NCBI RefSeq assembly: GCF_004210375.1
Contig: NC_134834.1
Coordinates: 10,773,857 to 10,837,856, forward strand
Direction of reading: 5' to 3'
Length of the DNA stretch: 64,000 nucleotides
Source: Tachypleus tridentatus
Lineage: Eukaryota > Arthropoda > Merostomata > Xiphosura > Limulidae
The stretch's first letter is position 1; each line of letters begins with the position of its first letter. The translations under genes were made by a program, and so were the position numbers. The notes under the pieces are model-generated. The model was given only the letters and a program-made list of their open reading frames with translations. It had not been told where the DNA came from and did no database searches. This document shows positions 60,401 through 64,000 of this stretch, piece after piece.

Positions 60401-60912
60401 TGTGTGATTTGTAACCAATTAGCGAGGACTGGTTGTTTAAAATTATGGCAGATTTATATGAGCATATAATTAAAAAAATTACTTCTGAGCTAACAAAGCT
60501 AATGTTACCATATTTACCTCTATTTTTCATGAATAATTATTTGTTGTTACATGTATGTTGGTGTATCTCTTAATGTACTTGTGTATCCATCCGCAAGTCA
60601 GATAAAATATATTCAATCTATTTTTAGCTTCAGTAGATGTTCGTGTGTCGGGTTTCTATTTCTTTGTACATTTTGTAAGTTACTGAGTGAACCAAAGTAT
60701 ACGATATAAGAACCTCTAATCTATATGAACTTATACCTAACCACATGTTTTTCTGTTTAATATTTTTAATTTTCTGTTTTTATAGATGCCAATTATTCGG
60801 AAACTTGTGAAGGTATCAGCGAGAAATCAGTTCACAATGTGGAAGCTTTCTTTATACAGCCGCAACCTGCCGCAGGCTGTACGGTGTCAGAAAACATTGG
60901 ACCTACTAAAAG
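30244..60912 (+). CDS. TGFBR3: Betaglycan (TGF-beta receptor type 3), 5' part of gene, 5 exons seen
   Basis: Betaglycan is a single-pass cell-surface proteoglycan that binds TGF-beta ligands and inhibin and hands ligand to the signalling receptors. The exons seen (30392-30458, 47925-48049, 48925-49131, 59328-59499, 60786-60912) encode about 232 residues: signal peptide and the first part of the N-terminal orphan domain. Matches to vertebrate betaglycan are collinear: EVHVVSLESAG (human EVHVLNLRTAG), VMWQLEVERI (human LVWHLKTERL), IVKWARSRFVALTS (human LLNWARKEYGAVTS), ANTIVLKVG (human ARNIYIKVG), PQPAAGCTVS (human PKAAEGCVMS). Four cysteines (SCTV, GCTS, TCEG, GCTV) sit where the human ones do. 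Sequons are NTT (Asn77) and NYS (Asn193). Intron phases are 1, 0, 0, 1, 2. The rest of the gene (second half of the orphan domain, ZP domain, transmembrane helix, tail) should lie beyond the right edge. Confidence 0.88.
30417..30560 (+). repeat. 72-bp tandem duplication copying the exon's 5' splice site
   Basis: Two nearly identical 72-bp units, 30417-30488 and 30489-30560. Each holds the end of the signal-peptide exon and the donor CTG|GTGAGT (at 30458/30459 and 30530/30531). The frame stays open across the first unit and 72 is a multiple of three, so either donor could splice in phase to the next exon. Use of the second would add 24 residues. Confidence 0.85.
30561..31117. other. Betaglycan intron 1, unassigned start
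   Basis: Intron sequence after the duplicated donor. No domain or repeat recognised. Confidence 0.4.
31118..31323. mobile_element. piggyBac-type MITE 1 (206 bp, TTAA flanks)
   Basis: Flanked by TTAA at 31114-31117 and 31324-31327. Terminal inverted repeats are CATGTTGGCTGCCATGTA and, from the other end, CACATTGGCTGCCACATA. TTAA duplications with short inverted repeats are the mark of piggyBac-family elements. It has no coding capacity. Confidence 0.75.
31894..32194. mobile_element. piggyBac-type MITE 2 (301 bp) inside the Gypsy fossil
   Basis: Flanked by TTAA at 31890-31893 and 32195-32198, with inverted ends CCCTTTTGCTGC and CCCTTTCAACTGC. It sits in the gag-like part of the older element, so it inserted later. 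No coding capacity. The ends differ from MITE 1, so this is a separate subfamily. Confidence 0.78.
32803..33079 (+). mobile_element. SINE family 1, full-length, with target duplication
   Basis: Head GCCCGGCATGGCCAGGTGGG (A-box-like), then a B-box-like stretch, the CAATCCCACTATTTG body and an A-rich tail. Flanked by CTCTTCAGGAG (32792-32802) and CTCTTCAGAAG (33080-33090), an 11-bp duplication with one difference. It sits inside the Gypsy fossil. Confidence 0.9.
33477..33560 (+). mobile_element. tRNA-headed SINE fragment
   Basis: A tRNA-like piece with the B-box-like GGGTTCGAATCCTGG and an ACAACAAAC end. Too short to assign to a family. Confidence 0.4.
33789..34242. mobile_element. hAT-type MITE (454 bp)
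   Basis: Inverted ends CACGGGTGTAGAT and CAGGGGTGTAGAT, followed inside by G-rich GATGGGGGG and GGGGGGATGGGGG. Flanks CCATCTAT (33781-33788) and TCATCTAC (34243-34250) are an 8-bp target duplication with two transitions. Ends starting CAGGGGTG and 8-bp duplications are typical of hAT elements. Non-coding. Confidence 0.78.
34383..34662 (+). mobile_element. SINE family 1, full-length, recent copy
   Basis: A perfect 12-bp target duplication, TTTATAATACGC, lies at 34371-34382 and 34663-34674. The element starts at GGCCCGGCATGGCC, has a clean B box (GGGTTCGCGCCC), the full body and an (AAAC)n tail. It is a good reference copy for the family. Confidence 0.95.
34713..35625 (-). mobile_element. Internally deleted mariner element, copy 2
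   Basis: Same deletion derivative as the element at 2633-3526, 913 bp, with a TA at the right (35626-35627) and ends CGAGGTCTGTTAAAAAAA and CGAGGGCTGTTC. On the minus strand a 130-codon frame (35051-35443) is open and encodes the mariner DNA-binding region: MADFRMNDLKEQRLAVKFCV, then ACFKWHERFKD, then RRLTVRELAEECGISVGSC. It stops soon after. The C-terminal tail is at 34775-34990, preceded in another frame by YSPDLAPCDFFL, which holds the last catalytic aspartate. The first two catalytic aspartates are missing. It lies in betaglycan intron 1, antisense to it. Confidence 0.9.
35626..36235. other. Betaglycan intron 1, unassigned
   Basis: No exon or repeat recognised. Confidence 0.4.
36236..36365 (+). 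mobile_element. SINE family 2, good copy
   Basis: Head CCCAGTGGCTCAACGGTACG (A-box-like), B-box-like GGGTTTCGATACCC, then AGCACAGATAGCCCATTGTG, TAGCTTTGTGC and an A-rich tail. At about 130 bp it is much shorter than family 1. Confidence 0.85.
36518..36796 (+). mobile_element. SINE family 1 copy
   Basis: Head GCCCGGCATGGTTAAGGC with part of the A box missing, B-box-like GGGTTCGAATCTC, body with an expanded G run (36617-36627), and a CAAACAAACA tail. Confidence 0.88.
36797..38948. other. Betaglycan intron 1 with one family-2 SINE
   Basis: A diverged family-2 SINE lies at 37860-37968 (GGGTTTCAATACCC, TTGTGTAGCCTTGTG). Near 38512-38526 there is CTGCGCATGCG, which resembles an NRF-1 type promoter motif. 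The open frame starting at 38563 is hydrophobic but has no match I recognise. No exon is called. Confidence 0.45.
38949..39211 (-). mobile_element. SINE family 1 copy
   Basis: On the minus strand it reads from the GGCCTGGCATGGC head through the B-box-like GGGTTCGAATCCC, the GATGACTAGCTGCC block and the tail. Confidence 0.88.
39957..40222 (+). mobile_element. SINE family 1 with perfect target duplication
   Basis: A 13-bp duplication, TGATTGAATGTAA, lies at 39944-39956 and 40223-40235. Head GGCCCGGCATGGCCAAGCG, a small deletion after the B box, the standard body and the CAAACAAACAAA tail. A recent insertion. Confidence 0.94.
40538..40656. mobile_element. Short hAT-type MITE (119 bp)
   Basis: Inverted ends CAGAGGCGTAGCTAG and CAGTGGCGTAGCTAA. 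Flanked by TTAAGTAT (40530-40537) and TTAAGAAT (40657-40664), an 8-bp target duplication with one difference. CAGTGGCGTAGCTA ends are a common hAT MITE signature in animals. Confidence 0.85.
40657..41298. other. Betaglycan intron 1, unassigned
   Basis: No exon recognised. At 41059-41086 there is CTGATGA followed by GCGAAAC, discussed with the hammerhead-like motif. Confidence 0.4.
41299..41573 (+). mobile_element. SINE family 1 copy
   Basis: Head CCCCGGCTTGGCCATGTGGT, then the body with TCAATCCCACTCTTCG and an A-rich tail. The target duplication is unclear. Confidence 0.87.
42040..42633. repeat. About 78-bp minisatellite, 7-8 copies
   Basis: Units contain AGAGAACACAATATTTTAAC, GAACAGACATGAGGTTAC and GTTGCTGACCCAGTAGATAT. 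They are moderately diverged, and the first copy is preceded by an (AT)n run. Located in betaglycan intron 1. Confidence 0.9.
42634..44282. other. Betaglycan intron 1, unassigned
   Basis: No exon recognised. Contains a short (CG)n(TG)n run at 43831-43850 and AT-rich DNA. Confidence 0.4.
44283..45438. repeat. 37-bp minisatellite, about 31 copies
   Basis: The unit starts ACTCAAACCTTCTGTCCACT and continues with ATAGATAGGTCAGCATC. The left half (to about 44900) is more diverged than the right half, so growth was probably more recent on the right. Confidence 0.95.
45439..47924. other. End of betaglycan intron 1
   Basis: At 46561-46900 there is a stretch starting with (GT)n and GTCTGTCTGT and containing a long G run; it looks like an interspersed repeat of unknown family. 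A small SINE-head fragment (GCCCGGCTCGGGTTCGAATT) is at 46279-46299. The 46900-47560 part is less AT-rich and looks unique. No exon was found in it. Confidence 0.45.
47925..48049 (+). CDS. TGFBR3: Betaglycan exon 2 (start of orphan domain)
   Basis: Acceptor ATATTCCAG|TG, donor GAAG|GTAAAT. 41 whole codons: SDSPLSCTVKQHFQ, then LLERISHVTGCTSQD. It matches human CELSPVSASHPVQ and SFTVLSGCASRG, with both cysteines kept. Phase 1 in, 0 out. Confidence 0.83.
48276..48765. repeat. Inverted pair of SINE family 1 with duplicated head (hairpin)
   Basis: Inside the 0.9-kb betaglycan intron 2. A SINE head plus flank of about 100 bp (TACTTTTTATATATTT, then TTTAACCAGGTGGTTAG) is tandemly duplicated at about 48278-48476. 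It is followed by a plus-strand SINE body (to about 48605) and then a minus-strand SINE body (about 48610-48765). Plus-strand GGTCAATTCCCACTATTCGT pairs with ACGAATAGTGGGAATTGATC. The arms are about 100-125 nt with a short loop. Confidence 0.85.
48925..49131 (+). CDS. TGFBR3: Betaglycan exon 3 (orphan domain)
   Basis: 69 codons between TTTTAG|GAAGTT and TTT|GTAAGT, phase 0 at both ends. It encodes EVHVVSLESAGLNTTS, LPRVSLKVKP, VGPLVVVLNTATPVMWQLEV and ERISSNSRFVVF. This is the strongest single match to vertebrate betaglycan. Confidence 0.92.
49480..51650. repeat. 38-bp minisatellite, about 57 copies, in betaglycan intron 3
   Basis: The unit starts GTTTGTTGTTTAATGTATGT and ends GGTATATCCAGTAGATGT. 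A recurrent variant replaces GTGTTTGTTG with a T run. It begins about 350 bp after exon 3. Confidence 0.96.
51651..53139. other. Betaglycan intron 3, with an inverted repeat at 51996-52121
   Basis: Two arms (51996-52042 and 52073-52121; AAAACGGCTGGTATG against CATACCAGCCGTTTT) flank about 30 bases. The minus strand contains CTGATGA and GAAAC. No exon recognised elsewhere. Confidence 0.7.
53140..53255 (+). mobile_element. SINE family 2-like copy
   Basis: A-box-like CTGGTACAGCGGTAAGTC, B-box-like GGGTTCGATTCCCC, then GGCAGATAGCCCAATGTGGC and CTTTGCTGTAAGAAAACACA. Its ending (TTTGCTGT...AAAACACACAC) differs from the usual family-2 tail, so it may be a subfamily. Confidence 0.75.
53925..54090 (+). 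mobile_element. Two overlapping family-2 SINE pieces
   Basis: A short piece ending GCTATATGAAAACACACACA (to about 53980) is followed directly by a second piece with GAGTTTCGATACCCATGATG and GCTCTGTGCTTAATTAA. The second probably inserted into or next to the first. Confidence 0.65.
54091..54987. other. Betaglycan intron 3, unassigned
   Basis: AT-rich, no exon or repeat recognised. Confidence 0.4.
54988..57545. repeat. Two-length minisatellite (40 and 35 bp), about 67 copies
   Basis: All units share ATAAACAGTGTGGAACAGAG and TTTTCGT. They end either in TCGAAACACTACA (40-bp type) or in CCACTACA (35-bp type), and a few carry CCGAAGCACT. Types alternate in blocks. A block with GAACAAAATTTTCG recurs near 55140, 56428 and 56912, a longer-range repeat of about 485 bp for the last two. 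Located in betaglycan intron 3. Confidence 0.95.
57546..58282. other. Betaglycan intron 3, unassigned
   Basis: Contains a T11G10 run near 57930-57950. No exon recognised. Confidence 0.4.
58283..58545 (+). mobile_element. SINE family 1, diverged copy
   Basis: A-box region ATGGTATAGCGATTAAGAC, B box GGATTCGAATCCCC, then a body weaker than in other copies (GTAGCCCAACAGTTGGCGG, TTAGGGACGGCTAACGC). Confidence 0.78.
58743..59013. repeat. 48-bp minisatellite, about 5.7 copies
   Basis: The unit starts ATGATTGCTGCTCCTATGGC and continues with GCATCCTGTAATCCAACAAA. Copies are nearly identical, so it is young. The period is a multiple of three and free of stops in several frames, which gives long repetitive frames on both strands. 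It lies about 310 bp before betaglycan exon 4 and I treat it as intronic. Confidence 0.93.
59040..59135 (+). mobile_element. SINE family 2-like fragment
   Basis: Head AGCAGTAAGTTTACGGATTT and B-box-like GGGGTTCGATTCTCC, ending TTATTGTGTAGTTT. Placed about 190 bp before exon 4. Confidence 0.6.
59328..59499 (+). CDS. TGFBR3: Betaglycan exon 4 (orphan domain)
   Basis: 57 codons plus one base between GTTACAG|GTC and ATAG|GTAGGT. It encodes SAPLTLMVRQKQ, DKIVKWARSRFVALTS and IANTIVLKVGI. KWAR...TS matches the NWAR...TS motif of vertebrate betaglycan at the same place. Confidence 0.92.
60050..60330 (+). mobile_element. SINE family 1 with target duplication
   Basis: GCTATTAAC at 60041-60049 and 60331-60339. 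Head GGGCACGGCATGGCC, B box GGATTCGAATCCCC, full body, A-rich tail. Located in betaglycan intron 4. Confidence 0.93.
60786..60912 (+). CDS. TGFBR3: Betaglycan exon 5 (orphan domain)
   Basis: After TTTTTATAG|AT, read with the G carried from exon 4, it encodes DANYSETCEGISEKSV, EAFFIQPQPAAGC and TVSENIGPTK. It matches human VFPPKCNIGKNFLS and LQPKAAEGCVMSSQP. The donor AAAAG|GTTCGT is not ideal and leaves phase 2, so the 3' edge is less sure than the rest. Note that the ATG-initiated frame here is not the coding frame. Confidence 0.82.
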
Positions 60913-61514
60913 GTTCGTATAAACTGGGATCTTTTGTGTCTTCCACACCGGATACGTCGTGTCTATAAATTTCTGTCGGCTTTTCGTGGTAGTTTGTGTA
61001 AACTCGATCAAAATACAGGCTTGAACAGATTATAGCTTCAGCGTAATGTTTGAAACTCAACTCCATAGTTCTTATTACCTGAATAAACACGACTGGTTTG
61101 GAACCAGTTAAGTCCAATTACGTTTACGTTTATTTTGACACCTAGATGTGAGCTAAGTTAAACACAGCCGTTTTAAACGGTATGCTGTGATAGCATATAT
61201 CCAAACCAAGTTCATTGTACTATGTGGCAAATTGTCAGCTTCGTATGTAAACAAGTTTCACTTCCCAGCAGAGAGGAAAGGAATGCGATATGGTACTTGT
61301 GCTTACATGTAATCTGCACTGCGGGGGGTAGGCAGTACCTGTTGATTGTGAAGCATTATCACAGAATCTTTATGGTTCAGAGGGACGACTCGTACACCTG
61401 AGATGATAATGGAGTTGTTAATTATACAAAAGTTAAAATAAATTAACATTCAGATCAAGTTACTATTGCAAGTGAGTTTAACGTTTTTCTTTATCAATAC
61501 CAACGATTTCAGAA

Positions 61515-62200
61515 AATAGACACCTGATGTAACCTTTGATCTCACCATGTGACAGGACAGACACCTGATATAACCTTTGATCAACCATGTTACAGGACAG
61601 ACAATTGATGTAACCTTTGATCTCACCATGTTACAGGACACACAATTGATGTAACCTTTGATCTCACCATGTTACAGGACAGACAATTGATGTAACCTTT
61701 GATCAACCATGTTACAGGACAGCCAATTGATGTAACCTTTGATCAACCATGTTACAGGACAGACAATTGATGTAACCTTTGATCTCACCATGTTACAGGA
61801 CAGACAATTGATGTAACCTTTGATCTCACCATGTTACAGGACAGACAATTGATGTAACCTTTGATCAACCACGTTACAGGACAGACAATTGATGTAACCT
61901 TTGATCAACCACGTTACAGGACAGACAATTGATGTAACCTTTGATCAACCACGTCACAGGACAGACAATTGATGTAACCTTTGATCTCACCATGTTATAG
62001 GACAGACAATTGATGTAACCTCTGATCGACCACGTCACAGGACAGACAATTGATGTAACCTCTGATCGACCACGTCACAGGACAGACAATTGATGTAACC
62101 TCTGATCGACCACGTCACAGGACAGAAAATTGATGTAACCTCTGATCGACCACGTCACAGGACACACAATTGATGTAACCTTGATCTCACCATTTTAAAA
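61515..62200. repeat. 41/39-bp minisatellite, about 17 copies
   Basis: Units start GACAGACAATTGATGTAACC and end either TTTGATCTCACCATGTTACAG (41 bp) or with the shorter TGATCAACCATGTTACAG (39 bp). A run with GATCGACCACGTCACAG at 62020-62160 shows local expansion of one variant. Downstream of betaglycan exon 5. Confidence 0.95.
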
Positions 62201-63209
62201 GGTCATATAACTGATGTTTTACTAAATTTGTAGAGTCTGTTGTAAGAATGCTTTTGTTTGCCATTTTTAAAGCTGCATTTATCGGATAAAGAAAACAGTT
62301 AAACTGTGACAGTGTCAAAATAATATCGAATATCTAGAAATCTGAGATTATATGGTAATCAAAGATCTCAGTGATTCATATTATCGTGAAAACTCGAATC
62401 TTACCAAGGCAAAATTTCAATGTCTTATATTGTCATGGAAACAGAAATCATCAAGGTGGAATCTTTATTCCTGTTGTCATAACAACACAACTTCTGCACA
62501 CAGTTGTCTAACCCAGTGGTATGTATACCGTTGGTTAATGATGTCTCTTCTTTCTAACCATGTCCTTTGTTGTACTACCTCATAATTGTAATCATACTTA
62601 ATTGTACCATCCGATCATTGTAACCATACTTTGTTGTACCACGCCATCTTATTGTTACTTTATGATAGAAACGTTTGTTTGGTAGATTCTGTAACCAATT
62701 TTTTTTTCTAATATTCTATTTTCACATAATTTATACGCACCTATATCCATAGTTGGGTTTTCTTAAACCAACTAGGCTAAACAAACAGATAAATAAGTTC
62801 CTGAGCCTCATTGAATGAGAGAGACGACAACCATCTGCCGCCAGTAGTGGCTGCTGTTGACTGTCATTCTTATAACGCACTGACAGTTGAGCAACTTTAA
62901 ATTTCCATATCCCGCGTTAATCATCACGTAATGATATAGGCTCGTGTTGATTTTGTTATATTACTACTTGCCCTACGATTCATACTAGTAGCGATTACAT
63001 TGTTTTTACAAGAGAAAATCAAAGAAATCTGTTTACATCGTGTTCTGTGACAGTAACAGGTTGTTAAAGGTCAAAAACACAGTTTTATGACAGCAGAAAA
63101 AACTCTGAGTTCGTTTTATTTTAATGTCAAGAGGAACCACGCCATTATTATGAGACTTTTATTCGACTTATTGTTTTCCACCATACTGTAATTTGCTTTC
63201 TATTTCGAG
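62201..63209. other. Betaglycan intron after exon 5, unassigned
   Basis: No exon that fits phase 2 was recognised. Confidence 0.4.
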
Positions 63210-63385
63210 CACGAGGGCAATCTGTGCCAGCCGTCCCTTATTTAGCAGTTTTAGATCAGAAGGAAGGCAGCTAGTTATCACCACCCCTCACTAACTTTTG
63301 ATCCACTCTTTTACCAATGAATACTGGAATTTATCGTGCCATTACAACGCTCCCACGGCTGAAAAGGGCGAGCATGTTCAGTGTC
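63210..63385 (-). mobile_element. SINE family 1, truncated copy
   Basis: Minus strand: GAACATGCTCGCCCTTTTCA, CACGATAAATTCC, GTGATAACTAGCTGCC and AGGGACGGCTGGCAC. The tRNA-like head is absent. Confidence 0.82.
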
Positions 63386-64000
63386 GACTCGCTTGTTTTC
63401 GCTGTCAGTTGAATTATTTAAAATCTGTGGTGGGTGGTGGTGGTGGTTCTCGGAACATCGTGAGACTATTGAGTTTCCGAAAGATGCATCAGCATTTGAA
63501 GACGCGAAACTGGTTGTTGTAGAAAGTGCACCGATGTTCTTCAGTTGTAACGTAAAATATTCATTATAAATAAGTGACGTGGTTCTCCTCAAGAAAGTTC
63601 TATATTCGCAGGTTTCAGGAGGATCCTTAAGGTTTATCTGGGCGGGTTACAACTTCAACCCTAGCTTGTTGGCGCAGTTCCAAGAACAATCACTGAGGCC
63701 TGAGTAAACTTTTCATTGTAAAACGTTAACATTTAAAAATACTTTCCTTAACTAGCGCCATCTATTGTCATTGTTCCCAAATACTTTCCTCTGTCATTTA
63801 GTTCTGTTGCTTACATCTTGTTGCTGCTTAAAACTTATTTATTTTTTATCTCGTTTGTTAGTTATAAGATTCAAAATTCAAAAGACACTTTTTTGTTAAA
63901 ATAGTTTTGTCATTATAGTCTCATACACTACTTTCTCGTGAACTGTTGACAAAGGAGAGTGTAACCTAAAGTTTCGTCACCTACGCCTCGTTTGAAGCTG
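63386..64000. other. Right edge, unassigned
   Basis: Open frames at 63381-63569 and after 63615 are preceded by AG but do not fit phase 2 of the last betaglycan donor and do not resemble the next part of the protein. No exon is called. Confidence 0.35.

Noticed and set aside
60786-60968. 60-codon frame starting MPIIRKLVKVSARN
   Set aside because: Wrong frame: the true exon reads in another phase and matches betaglycan.
63611-63707. Possible terminal exon after TATTCGCAG
   Set aside because: The phase from exon 5 gives an early stop and the free frame matches nothing I know.

Overview
This is eukaryotic, AT-rich, intron-heavy animal DNA, almost certainly from an arthropod. Three things point to a chelicerate of the horseshoe-crab type: the long introns, the mariner copies that resemble 'GVQW3-like' proteins, and the many copies of a tRNA-derived SINE (head GCCCGGCATGGCC, tail CAAACAAACAAA) that I associate with Limulus/Tachypleus. 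The species call is inference. Two host genes are recognisable, and both had to be assembled from short exons.

(1) Minus strand, 19318 down to 7970: the complete coding region of Flower (CACFD1 family, a four-helix synaptic-vesicle/endocytic membrane protein). It has five coding exons whose phases all agree and gives 173 codons. Its introns hold a decayed hAT transposon (13.6-16.9 kb), a 57-bp minisatellite and a decayed Penelope-like retroelement (8.6-10.7 kb).

(2) Plus strand, from about 30244 past the right edge: the 5' part of a betaglycan gene (TGFBR3, TGF-beta co-receptor). There is a probable signal-peptide exon (30392-30458) and four exons of the N-terminal 'orphan' domain (47925-48049, 48925-49131, 59328-59499, 60786-60912). 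The ZP domain, transmembrane segment and tail must lie to the right. The two genes are divergent, about 11 kb apart.

The rest is repeats. A dozen or more minisatellite arrays (units 19-106 bp) make up about a fifth of the window. The largest are at 1-1851 (35 bp), 27157-29860 (60 bp), 44283-45438 (37 bp), 49480-51650 (38 bp) and 54988-57545 (40/35 bp). Interspersed elements include two copies of one internally deleted mariner, two TTAA-flanked piggyBac-type MITEs, two hAT-type MITEs, a foldback element, one fossil Gypsy-type LTR retrotransposon, and about 20 copies of two tRNA-headed SINE families that share a 3' tail.

Points most worth a second look: a 72-bp in-frame tandem duplication that copies the 5' splice site of the betaglycan signal-peptide exon; the shared tail of the two SINE families; the mariner deletion derivative that keeps an open DNA-binding domain; a SINE hairpin inside a short betaglycan intron; and a minisatellite that seems to have grown out of the end of a foldback element. 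No bacterial-type system, CRISPR array, rRNA gene or functional tRNA gene was seen.
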